Of a DNA stretch of 64,000 bases, positions 57,791-64,000 are shown one piece after another. This DNA comes from Burkholderia pseudomultivorans. Lineage in GTDB: Bacteria; Pseudomonadota; Gammaproteobacteria; Burkholderiales; Burkholderiaceae. Position numbers and translations under genes: made by a program. The stretch spans positions 3,534,001-3,598,000 of the forward strand of contig NZ_CP013378.1 of NCBI RefSeq assembly GCF_001718415.1, read 5' to 3'. The notes under the pieces were generated by a model, which was not told the DNA's origin, made no database searches, and saw only the letters and a list, made by a program, of their open reading frames with translations. The stretch's first letter is position 1; the number at the start of each line of letters is the position of its first letter.

Positions 57791-58255
57791 TCAGACCGGC
57801 CGCACCATATGCCGGATCGAGCCGAGCTGCGCGAGCCGCGGGCCCGTCACGCGATAACCCATGCGCTGGTAGAGCCGCGCAGCGGGATTGTCGACGAACA
57901 CGCGCAGTTGCAGTTCGTGCAGCCCGCGTGCGCGCGCCCAGCGGTGCGACATGTCGAGCATGTAAGTGCCGGCGCCCTGCCCGCGATGGCCGGCCGCGAT
58001 CTGCACGTCGCGGATATGCAGCGAGTCGCCCTCTTCCGTCACGCGCAGCACGCCGATGCGCTCGCCGTCGGCTTCGAGGATGAAGTTCTCGGACTCGCGC
58101 CAGCTTGCATAGAACAGGTCGCTGCGCCAGACGAGCCCGTGGCGCTTGTAATAGCCGCCCATGTTGCCGTGCGTCAGCGCTTCGGCAAACGGGAAATCGC
58201 CGGGCTCCGCGGGACGGAGCTGATACAGGATTCGCAGGTCGGTCGGGTCGAGCAT
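57791..58255 (-). CDS. GNAT family N-acetyltransferase
   Basis: A 154-residue acetyltransferase. The acetyl-CoA loop 'IAAGHRGQGAGTYML' is the Q/RxxGxG/A motif A, and 'VFVDNPAARLYQRMGY' is the usual C-terminal block. The start MLDPTDLRILYQLRP is chosen; in-frame codons upstream run through a hairpin next to the insertion sequence. It is convergent with the AraC gene (28-base gap). The substrate is unknown. Confidence 0.87.
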   Translation of the reverse strand: MLDPTDLRILYQLRPAEPGDFPFAEALTHGNMGGYYKRHGLVWRSDLFYASWRESENFILEADGERIGVLRVTEEGDSLHIRDVQIAAGHRGQGAGTYMLDMSHRWARARGLHELQLRVFVDNPAARLYQRMGYRVTGPRLAQLGSIRHMVRPV

Positions 58256-58348
58256 CGCGCAAGGGTCCAGAACGCATTCCGCCACGATAGCGCAGTCCTG
58301 CGCGGATGCAATCGCGAATTGCGCGGAGCGGGCAAGCGGAAATGAAAA

Positions 58349-58367
58349 AGCCCGCACAAGGCGGGCT
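58349..58367. repeat. left 19-bp direct repeat flanking the insertion sequence
   Basis: AGCCCGCACAAGGCGGGCT, itself a 7-bp stem with a 5-base loop, is repeated exactly at 59941-59959 on the other side of the element. It is best read as a target-site duplication of a terminator hairpin. Confidence 0.8.
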
Positions 58368-59940
58368 CAGATTGCTGACAAACCCTCGCCAAGTGCGGGG
58401 GTTTTGTTTTTTAATGGCGTGATGCTGAAGACGCCCATGCCCACGCAGCACGAACTCGAGATGGTGACGCTCGAGGAACTCGTGCCGAAGGACCACCTGC
58501 TGCGCCAGATCGACGCGGCGGTGGATTTCGAGTTCATCCGCGCGAAGGTGGCGCATCTGTATTGCGCGGATAACGGGCGGCCAGCGCTCGATCCCGTGGT
58601 GATGTTCAAGCTGCTGTTCATCGGCTACCTGTTTGGGGTGGGCAGCGAGCGGCAACTGATGCGTGAGGTCCAGGTCAACGTCGCCTATCGGTGGTTCGCG
58701 CGGTTCCGGCTGACCGACAAGGTGCCGGATGCGTCGACGTTCTCGCAGAATCGCCGCCGCCGCTTCCCGGACACGGTGGTGTATCAGGAGATCTTCGACG
58801 AGATCGTGCGGCAGGCAATGAAGCGCGGGTTGGTCGATGGTCGGGTGCTGTACACCGACAGCACGCACCTGAAGGCGAATGCGAACAAAGGCAAGTTTGA
58901 TGTCGTGAAGCTGGAGCAGACGCCTGCGGCGTACACGGAGGCGCTGAATGCGGCGGTGGATGCGGACCGGGCCGCGCATGGCAAGAAGCCGCTGGATCGC
59001 GACGACGACGAGCCGCCGCCGAGCAAGGACACCAAGATCAGCCGAACCGATCCGGACAGCGGCTACATGGTTCGGGACGACAAGCCCAAAGGGTTCTTCT
59101 ATCTGGACCACCGCACGGTGGATGCCCGGCACGCGATCATCACCGATACGCATGTGACGCCGGCCTCGGTGCACGACAGCCAGCCGTATCTGGATCGGCT
59201 GGATCGGCAGCGCGAGCGCTTCGAGTTCAAGGTCGATGCGGTGGGGCTGGATGCGGGCTACTTCACGCCGGCGGTGTGCCAGGGGCTGGAGGAGCGAGGG
59301 ATTGCCGGGGTGATGGGCTATCGCACGCCGAACCACAAGCCGGGCATGTTCTACAAACGGCAGTTCAAGTACGACGCGTATCGCAACGAATACGTGTGCC
59401 CGCAGGGGCAGGCACTGCCTTACAGCACGACCAATCGAGTCGGCTACCGGGAATACAAATCCAACCCGCAGATCTGCCGGCGTTGCCCGGTACGCGCGCA
59501 GTGCACGAACAGTGCGAACGCGGTGAAGGTGGTGACGCGCCACGTGTGGGAGCGCGCCAAGGAGAAGGTGGACGCGCGGCGCTTGACCGAATGGGGCCAA
59601 CGCATTTACGCGCGGCGCAAGGAGACGGTGGAGCGTAGCTTCGCCGATGCCAAGCAACTGCATGGGCACCGTTATGCGCGTATGCGTGGGCTACGCAAGG
59701 TGGCCGAGCAGTGCTTGCTGGCCGCGGCGGCGCAGAACATCAAGAAGATCGCGATGCTGGTGGCGCGGAAGCGGAAAAAGGGGCCAGCGGGTCCCGATTG
59801 GCGCTTCGTGCGCATGCTGCTGCGTCTGGTGAGCGGTTTGCGCTGCAGCTTCGACTACCCGCTCGCGGCGAGCTCGCAATCCTGATCCCAGAAAGACAAA
59901 ACCCCACGCTTCCAAAAACGTGGGGTTCGTCAGCAATCTG
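58368..59940 (+). mobile_element. IS1182-family insertion sequence
   Basis: A 1573-bp element bounded by inverted repeats. The left end begins CAGATTGCTGACAAACCC and the right end, read inward, begins CAGATTGCTGACGAACCC (17 of 18 matches). Both ends continue into GGGG/CCCC hairpins (58379-58406 and 59899-59926) that look like terminators guarding the element. One full-length transposase gene lies inside. It is flanked by 19-bp direct repeats of a hairpin, fitting insertion into a tRNA-operon-type terminator. The element appears intact. Confidence 0.88.
58422..59885 (+). CDS. IS1182-family transposase
   Basis: A 487-residue DDE transposase. An N-terminal DUF772-type domain ('DHLLRQIDAAVDFEFIR', 'ALDPVVMFKLLFIGYLFGVGSERQL') precedes the catalytic core, with D146 in YTDSTHLKAN, D277 in GLDAGYF and E404 in ETVERSFADAK. 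A cysteine cluster ('CPQGQ', 'CRRCPVRAQC') lies just before the last motif, as usual in this family. The start is the ATG at 58422; a GTG or a TTG up to six codons upstream is possible. No frameshift is seen, so it should be active. Confidence 0.93.
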   Translation: MLKTPMPTQHELEMVTLEELVPKDHLLRQIDAAVDFEFIRAKVAHLYCADNGRPALDPVVMFKLLFIGYLFGVGSERQLMREVQVNVAYRWFARFRLTDKVPDASTFSQNRRRRFPDTVVYQEIFDEIVRQAMKRGLVDGRVLYTDSTHLKANANKGKFDVVKLEQTPAAYTEALNAAVDADRAAHGKKPLDRDDDEPPPSKDTKISRTDPDSGYMVRDDKPKGFFYLDHRTVDARHAIITDTHVTPASVHDSQPYLDRLDRQRERFEFKVDAVGLDAGYFTPAVCQGLEERGIAGVMGYRTPNHKPGMFYKRQFKYDAYRNEYVCPQGQALPYSTTNRVGYREYKSNPQICRRCPVRAQCTNSANAVKVVTRHVWERAKEKVDARRLTEWGQRIYARRKETVERSFADAKQLHGHRYARMRGLRKVAEQCLLAAAAQNIKKIAMLVARKRKKGPAGPDWRFVRMLLRLVSGLRCSFDYPLAASSQS

Positions 59941-59959
59941 AGCCCGCACAAGGCGGGCT
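59941..59959. repeat. right 19-bp direct repeat flanking the insertion sequence
   Basis: An exact copy of 58349-58367. It is also the first 19 bases of the first 183-bp repeat, showing that the uninterrupted site was the hairpin that starts each such unit. Confidence 0.8.
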
Positions 59960-60306
59960 TCTTCATTTTTTGGCGGAGCGGACGGGACTCGCCTACATCC
60001 CGCAGGCCGCGGATGCGCGTGCACGCGCATCCCTTCGAGCCCCGCCGGAAGCCGCGCAGGCGGCTTCCTCCGCTCCGCAGTCACGCGCCCGCGAGCGGGC
60101 GCAGCCGGAAACACAAATGAAAAAGCCCGCACAAAGCGGGCTTCTTCATTTTCTGGCGGAGCGGACGGGACTCGCCTACATCCTGCAGGCCGCGGATGCG
60201 CGTGCACGCGCATCCCTTCGAGTCCCGCCGGAAGCCGCGCAGGCGGCTTCCTCCACTCCGCAGTCACGCGCCCGCAAGCGGGCGCAGCCGGAAATACAAA
60301 TGAAAA
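59941..60306. repeat. two 183-bp tandem repeats bearing tRNA-Asp 3' ends
   Basis: This fills the 451-base gap between the transposase and the tRNA cluster. Units 59941-60123 and 60124-60306 differ at only seven positions, and a third begins at 60307 and runs into tRNA-Asp. Each unit contains a terminator hairpin, the last 21 bases of tRNA-Asp including CCA (59971-59991, 60154-60174), a perfect 22-bp palindrome (60011-60032, 60194-60215, half-site GGATGCGCGTG) and two more stem-loops (GGAAGCCGC / GCGGCTTCC and GCGCCCGC / GCGGGCGC). I see no credible gene in them. Confidence 0.9.
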
Positions 60307-60325
60307 AGCCCGCACAAGGCGGGCT
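60302..60325 (-). terminator. terminator of the tRNA cluster
   Basis: On the minus strand, a stem AGCCCGC / GCGGGCT with a CTTGT loop is followed by TTTTT, 12 bases after the 3' end of the last tRNA-Asp. Related hairpins head the two 183-bp repeats downstream. Confidence 0.85.
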
Positions 60326-60336
60326 TCTTCATTTTT

Positions 60337-60413
60337 TGGCGGAGCGGACGGGACTCGAACCCGCGACCCCCGGCGTGACAGGCCGGTATTCTAACCGACT
60401 GAACTACCGCTCC
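60337..60413 (-). tRNA. tRNA-Asp(GTC), copy 1
   Basis: A 77-base minus-strand cloverleaf starting GGAGCGG and ending with an encoded CCA. The anticodon loop has GTC. It is the last gene of the tRNA transcript, directly before the terminator. Its final 21 bases recur in the two adjacent 183-bp repeats. Confidence 0.97.
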
Positions 60414-60486
60414 AGTCTTGCTGCTTGCCTGGCAGGCGTCGGTTGCTTCCTGCCGGCGCATCGTTTGTTCGAACGACGCCGAAATC

Positions 60487-60562
60487 TGGCGTCCCCTAGG
60501 GGATTCGAACCCCTGTACTCACCGTGAAAGGGTGATGTCCTAGGCCTCTAGACGAAGGGGAC
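60487..60562 (-). tRNA. tRNA-Glu(TTC), copy 1
   Basis: A 76-base minus-strand tRNA starting GTCCCCTTCGTCTAG and ending GCCA. The anticodon is TTC (loop CTTTCAC). It is identical to the other two Glu copies in the cluster as read here. Confidence 0.97.
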
Positions 60563-60587
60563 AACATACTGCCTACATCTTTAACGC

Positions 60588-60622
60588 AAAAGCCCGTTCA
60601 AAATGACGTTCTTTGAACGGGC
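60588..60622 (-). terminator. hairpin with T run after tRNA-Asp copy 2
   Basis: An 11-bp perfect stem GCCCGTTCAAA / TTTGAACGGGC is followed by TTTT on the minus strand, 8 bases after tRNA-Asp copy 2. It looks like an internal terminator but may instead mark an RNA processing boundary, because more tRNAs follow. Confidence 0.65.
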
Positions 60623-60629
60623 CTCGTTC

Positions 60630-60706
60630 TGGCGGAGCGGACGGGGCTCGAACCCGCGACCCCCGGCGTGACAGGCCGGTATTCTAACCAACTGAACTAC
60701 CGCTCC
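60630..60706 (-). tRNA. tRNA-Asp(GTC), copy 2
   Basis: A 77-base minus-strand tRNA with anticodon GTC and encoded CCA. It differs from copies 1 and 3 at two loop positions, one in the D loop and one in the T loop, neither affecting stems. Confidence 0.97.
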
Positions 60707-60785
60707 AGCTTTCTGCACTGCGACCCGCAGGACCCTGCCCGGCTCCTGCAAGCCTTGCGACACTTCTACGAAACGCCGCTGAATC

Positions 60786-60861
60786 TGGCGTCCCCTAGGG
60801 GATTCGAACCCCTGTACTCACCGTGAAAGGGTGATGTCCTAGGCCTCTAGACGAAGGGGAC
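60786..60861 (-). tRNA. tRNA-Glu(TTC), copy 2
   Basis: A 76-base minus-strand tRNA with anticodon TTC and encoded CCA, the middle of three Glu copies spaced about 297 bases apart. Confidence 0.97.
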
Positions 60862-60886
60862 AACGTACTGCTTACACCTTTAATAC

Positions 60887-60917
60887 AAAAGCCCGCTCAA
60901 AGACGTCTTGAACGGGC
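60887..60917 (-). terminator. hairpin with T run after tRNA-Asp copy 3
   Basis: A 10-bp stem GCCCGTTCAA / TTGAGCGGGC with one G-U pair is followed by TTTT on the minus strand, 8 bases after tRNA-Asp copy 3. It corresponds to the hairpin after copy 2. Confidence 0.6.
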
Positions 60918-60924
60918 TTCGTTC

Positions 60925-61001
60925 TGGCGGAGCGGACGGGACTCGAACCCGCGACCCCCGGCGTGACAGGCCGGTATTCTAACCGACTGAACTACCGCTC
61001 C
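60925..61001 (-). tRNA. tRNA-Asp(GTC), copy 3
   Basis: A 77-base minus-strand tRNA with anticodon GTC and encoded CCA. Its sequence is identical to copy 1. Confidence 0.97.
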
Positions 61002-61081
61002 AACTTTCTGCACCGTCACTCGCAGGACGTCGGTTACGTTCCTGCAAGCGTCGCGACACTTCTATGAAACGCCGCTGAATC

Positions 61082-61157
61082 TGGCGTCCCCTAGGGGATT
61101 CGAACCCCTGTACTCACCGTGAAAGGGTGATGTCCTAGGCCTCTAGACGAAGGGGAC
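61082..61157 (-). tRNA. tRNA-Glu(TTC), copy 3
   Basis: A 76-base minus-strand tRNA with anticodon TTC and encoded CCA. It is the first gene of the Glu-Asp triplicate and lies about 55 bases downstream of its own candidate promoter. Confidence 0.97.
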
Positions 61158-61218
61158 ATAATCTTTTCAGATCTGTCTGACTTCCGCTATTCACTTCTCA
61201 TCAACAGCGAAGGCCGAA

Positions 61219-61247
61219 ATTCTAACTGCTTTAAATCGTTTTGTGAA
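61219..61247 (-). promoter_or_regulatory. candidate promoter of the Glu-Asp tRNA units
   Basis: On the minus strand, a TTCACA -35 (61242-61247) and TAGAAT -10 (61219-61224) have a 17-base spacer. They lie in the AT-rich 136-base gap between tRNA-Ala and the first tRNA-Glu. This would allow the Glu-Asp array to be transcribed apart from tRNA-Ala. Confidence 0.65.
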
Positions 61248-61293
61248 GCATTTATTACCACCGCGCTTCGCAAACCAATCTAATTTGTTCTGT

Positions 61294-61369
<76 letters not shown>

Positions 61370-61387
61370 TTGCAGAACAGAAATGAG

Positions 61388-61416
61388 ATTATATGGACCT
61401 ACTTTGAACTTGTAAA
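61388..61416 (-). promoter_or_regulatory. strong sigma-70 promoter of tRNA-Ala
   Basis: On the minus strand, a TTTACA -35 (61411-61416) and perfect TATAAT -10 (61388-61393) are separated by 17 bases. The predicted start is about 12 bases before the tRNA-Ala 5' end. It lies in the 126-base gap after gltX. Confidence 0.85.
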
Positions 61417-61495
61417 TACCTTTTTGCGAATCGGACGAAATTTTTTGCGGGGCCGTCGTCGATTGCCGCGTGGCGGCCCCGCGTCCGTCCGATCC

Positions 61496-62905
61496 TCAGG
61501 CGAGCGCCGCCTCGATACGCGACACCACGACGTCGCGATCGAACAGCGCGAGCACCGCATCGATCGACGGCGTATGCGTCGTGCCCGCGACCAGCAGGCG
61601 CACCGGCATCGCGAGCTGCGGCATCTTCAGCTTGTGCGCGCCGAGCGTCGCCTTCAGCGCAGCCGAGATCGCTTCCTTCGTCCAGTCGGCCGCCTTCAGC
61701 GCGGCGGCGAGCTCGGCCAGCGCCGGCCGCACCGCGTCGGTCACGTGCTGCGCGAGCGCATCGGCGTCCGGCGCCGGCACGCGGTAGAACATCGCGGCGC
61801 CTTCGGCGATCTCCTTGACCGTCGTCGCGCGATCCTTCATCAGCGCAATCACGGCCTCGAGCGACGGGCCCGCCGCGAGTGCCGCGTCGTCGATCGCGAG
61901 CGCGGCGAGGAACGGCTTCGCGAGCGCGGCCAAGCGCGCGTTGTCCGCTTCCTTGATGTAGTGCGCGTTCAGCCAGTTCAGCTTGTTGTGGTCGTACTGC
62001 GCCGGCGACTTGCCGAGATGCTCGAGATCGAACCACTCGACGAACTGCTCGCGCGTGAAGATTTCCGCATCGCCGTGCGACCAGCCGAGGCGCGCGAGAT
62101 AGTTGACGACCGCCTCCGGCAGGTAGCCCGCGTCGCGATACGCCATCACGCTCATCGCGCCGTGCCGCTTGCTCATCTTCTCGCCCTGCTCGTTCAGCAC
62201 GGTCGGCAGGTGCGCGTAGACGGGGGCCTCGCCGCCGAGCGCGCGCAGGATGTTGATCTGGCGCGGCGTATTGTTCACGTGGTCGTCGCCGCGGATCACG
62301 TGCGTGATGCCCATGTCCATGTCGTCCACCACCACGCAGAAGTTGTAGATCGGCGTGCCGTCCGGGCGCGCGATCACGAGATCGTCGAGTTCCTCGTTCG
62401 AAATCTCGACGCGCCCCTTCACCGCGTCGTCCCACACGACCGTGCCCGTCAGCGGGTTACGGAAACGCAGCACGGGCTTCACGCCGGCCGGCGGCTCCGG
62501 CAGCACCTTGCCGGGCTCCGGGCGCCACGTGCCGTCGTAGCGCGGCTTCAGGCCGGCCGCGCGCTGGCGTTCGCGCAGCGCATCGAGTTCCTCGGCCGAC
62601 ATGTAGCACGGGTAAGCGAGGCCCTTCTCCAGCATCTGCGCGAGCACCTCGCGATAGCGGTCCATGCGCTGCATCTGGTAGATCGGGCCTTCGTCGAAAT
62701 CCAGGCCGAGCCATTGCATCCCCTCGAGGATCGCGTCGACCGCTTCCTTCGACGAGCGCTCGACGTCGGTGTCCTCGATACGCAGCACGAAGGTGCCTTT
62801 CATCTTGCGCGCGAACGCCCACGGATAGAGCGCGGAGCGGATGTTGCCGAGGTGGATGAAGCCGGTGGGACTCGGCGCGAAGCGGGTACGGACAGGACGG
62901 GTCAT
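61496..62905 (-). CDS. gltX: glutamate--tRNA ligase
   Basis: A 469-residue class I aminoacyl-tRNA synthetase charging tRNA-Glu. The HIGH-type motif appears as [11 protein letters not shown] (H18) and the KMSKR motif as EKMSKRHG near residue 248. Length and C-terminal anticodon-binding helices are normal. It lies directly upstream of the tRNA cluster that contains three tRNA-Glu genes. Whether it is the discriminating or non-discriminating type cannot be told here. Confidence 0.97.
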   Translation of the reverse strand: MTRPVRTRFAPSPTGFIHLGNIRSALYPWAFARKMKGTFVLRIEDTDVERSSKEAVDAILEGMQWLGLDFDEGPIYQMQRMDRYREVLAQMLEKGLAYPCYMSAEELDALRERQRAAGLKPRYDGTWRPEPGKVLPEPPAGVKPVLRFRNPLTGTVVWDDAVKGRVEISNEELDDLVIARPDGTPIYNFCVVVDDMDMGITHVIRGDDHVNNTPRQINILRALGGEAPVYAHLPTVLNEQGEKMSKRHGAMSVMAYRDAGYLPEAVVNYLARLGWSHGDAEIFTREQFVEWFDLEHLGKSPAQYDHNKLNWLNAHYIKEADNARLAALAKPFLAALAIDDAALAAGPSLEAVIALMKDRATTVKEIAEGAAMFYRVPAPDADALAQHVTDAVRPALAELAAALKAADWTKEAISAALKATLGAHKLKMPQLAMPVRLLVAGTTHTPSIDAVLALFDRDVVVSRIEAALA

Positions 62906-63013
62906 AAACGGTAACTCGAACGCCTGGGGCGCATGAATGATTCGACGCGGGACGGCGACGGCAGCGCGGACAGCAACGGGGCCGGCGACGCCCGGAACGG
63001 GAAAGAAGCCGGA

Positions 63014-63041
63014 ATTATACTCGCGCCGGACATCGCGCCAA
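63014..63041 (-). promoter_or_regulatory. candidate gltX promoter
   Basis: On the minus strand, TTGGCG (63036-63041) and a perfect TATAAT (63014-63019) have a 16-base spacer, about 110 bases before the gltX ATG. It lies in the 280-base divergent gap between gltX and the patatin gene; nothing else was seen there. Confidence 0.7.
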
Positions 63042-63185
63042 GCGCGCCGCTTGCTTTATGATGTGCGCGCCGCGGCCGCCTGCCGGCGCCGCGCCGGCCG
63101 CGCGCAACCTGTCGCGCCGCCGCTCGGAACCTATCGCCGCGTGCGGGCCGTGTGCCCCGCCGCCCAGCCGCCGGAGAACCATTCG

Positions 63186-64000
63186 ATGTCGTCCCCTCGC
63201 CTGTCGCGCCGCCACTTCACGATCGCGTGCGCGTCCGCCAGCCTCGCCGCCTGCACGTCCTTCGGCGACAAGTCCCGTCCCGACAGCGCATCGGGCGCCG
63301 CGCAGCCGCATGAAAAGCCGGTGAAGATCGGCATCGCGCTCGGCGGCGGCGCCGCGCGCGGCTTCTCGCACATCGGCGTGCTGAAGGCGCTCGAGGCGCG
63401 CGGGATCCCGATCGAGATCGTTGCGGGCACCAGTGCGGGCTCGGTGGTCGGCGCGCTCTATGCGTCGGGGATGAACGCATTGCAGATCAACAAGATCGCG
63501 CTGGACATGGACCAGGCGTCGATCAGCGACTGGGCGCTGCCGTTTCGCTCGCGCGGGCTGCTGCAGGGCGTCGCGCTGCAGAACTTCCTGAACAAGACGC
63601 TGAACAACCGGCCGATCGAGAAGATGGCCAAGCCGCTCGGCATCGTCGCGACGGACCTGCAAAACGGCCAGCCGATCCTGTTCCAGCAGGGCAATACGGG
63701 CCTCGCCGTGCGCGCATCGTGCAGCGTGCCGTCGGTGTTCGAGCCGGTGAAGATCGGCAACCGCGAATACGTCGACGGCGGCCTCGTCAGCCCGGTGCCC
63801 GCGTCGTTCGCGCGCAAGATGGGCGCGAGCTTCGTGATCGCGGTCGACATCTCGGCGCGCCCCGACGGCGCGGCGACCAACAACCCGATCGAGATGCTGC
63901 TGCAGACCTTCACGATCATGGGCCAGACGATCAAGACCTACGAGCTCGACAAGTACGCGGACGTCGTGATCCGCCCGAATCTCAATGCGATGGGCGGCAG
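63186..64000 (+). CDS. patatin-like phospholipase, Tat-type lipoprotein (C-terminus cut off)
   Basis: The first 271 codons of a patatin-domain lipase run off the window. The oxyanion loop GGGAARG is at 53-59, the nucleophile serine is S83 in GTSAG, and the DGG motif with the catalytic aspartate is near residue 198. The N-terminus has a twin-arginine-like SRRHFT followed by a lipobox LAAC (C23), so it is probably exported by Tat and lipidated. The ATG is preceded by a GGAG site. Bacterial relatives include the RssA/YlbK group. Confidence 0.88.
   Translation, partial: MSSPRLSRRHFTIACASASLAACTSFGDKSRPDSASGAAQPHEKPVKIGIALGGGAARGFSHIGVLKALEARGIPIEIVAGTSAGSVVGALYASGMNALQINKIALDMDQASISDWALPFRSRGLLQGVALQNFLNKTLNNRPIEKMAKPLGIVATDLQNGQPILFQQGNTGLAVRASCSVPSVFEPVKIGNREYVDGGLVSPVPASFARKMGASFVIAVDISARPDGAATNNPIEMLLQTFTIMGQTIKTYELDKYADVVIRPNLNAMGG

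Noticed and set aside
59740..60315. Open frame on the minus strand through the 183-bp repeats
   Set aside because: The translation simply repeats with the DNA unit, crosses terminators and tRNA ends, and has no ribosome-binding site.
60337..61157. Repeated GC-rich blocks with unique spacing as a CRISPR-like array
   Set aside because: The repeated blocks fold as complete tRNA-Glu and tRNA-Asp genes with encoded CCA.
61447..61482. GC-rich hairpin after gltX as an intrinsic terminator
   Set aside because: On the gltX strand the stem is followed by AAAAAA rather than a T run, so it does not fit a rho-independent terminator; a role as a 3' stabilising hairpin is possible.

Overview
This is a GC-rich (about two-thirds G+C) chromosomal window. 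Its gene order and protein sequences point to a betaproteobacterium of the genus Burkholderia, most likely the B. cepacia complex, chromosome 1. That assignment is inference from recognised families, codon use and synteny; no database was searched. Most of the window is core genome with tightly packed operons and many 4-base ATGA stop/start overlaps. The exception is about 58.3-60.3 kb, which holds an insertion sequence and repeats.

Region 1 (1-15.3 kb, minus strand) is the classical translation/envelope cluster, reading rpsB-tsf-pyrH-frr-uppS-cdsA-dxr-rseP-bamA-skp-lpxD-fabZ-lpxA-lpxB-rnhB-RNA methyltransferase (cut by the window edge). It joins ribosome assembly, UMP synthesis and ribosome recycling to isoprenoid and phospholipid precursors, outer-membrane protein assembly and lipid A synthesis. 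Region 2 (15.4-20.8 kb, plus) has map, glnD and an RluF-like pseudouridine synthase with a very long N-terminus of tandem 48-residue repeats. Region 3 (20.8-29.6 kb, minus) has def, ligA, a ZipA-like division protein, smc and a DMT-family transporter. Region 4 (29.7-36 kb, plus) has the lysine/peptidoglycan genes dapC-dapD-arsC-like-dapE with prmB, then cardiolipin synthase. Region 5 (36-47.3 kb) has a glutathione peroxidase, a YheS-type ABC-F ATPase, radA-alr, lplT, thiD and a translationally coupled tsaB-rimI-udg-DUF1853 operon.

Region 6 (47.4-55.7 kb) has an acyl-CoA-binding protein, an RhlE-type DEAD-box helicase with a long leader, and the two glyoxylate-shunt genes aceA and aceB. Between the latter lie a universal stress protein, a LysR regulator and a type II haloacid dehalogenase. 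Region 7 (55.7-58.3 kb) has a gamma-glutamylcyclotransferase-like protein, an RraA/HMG-aldolase-like protein, an AraC regulator and a GNAT acetyltransferase.

Region 8 (58.3-61.4 kb) is the structurally unusual part. An IS1182-family element sits in a terminator hairpin and is flanked by identical 19-bp copies of that hairpin. Next are two 183-bp tandem repeats, each carrying the 3' end of tRNA-Asp and several inverted repeats. A seven-gene tRNA cluster follows on the minus strand: Ala(GGC), then three tandem Glu(TTC)-Asp(GTC) units. gltX, the glutamyl-tRNA synthetase, lies just upstream of the tRNAs. The window ends inside a patatin-like phospholipase with a Tat-type lipoprotein signal. I found no CRISPR array, prophage or defence system.
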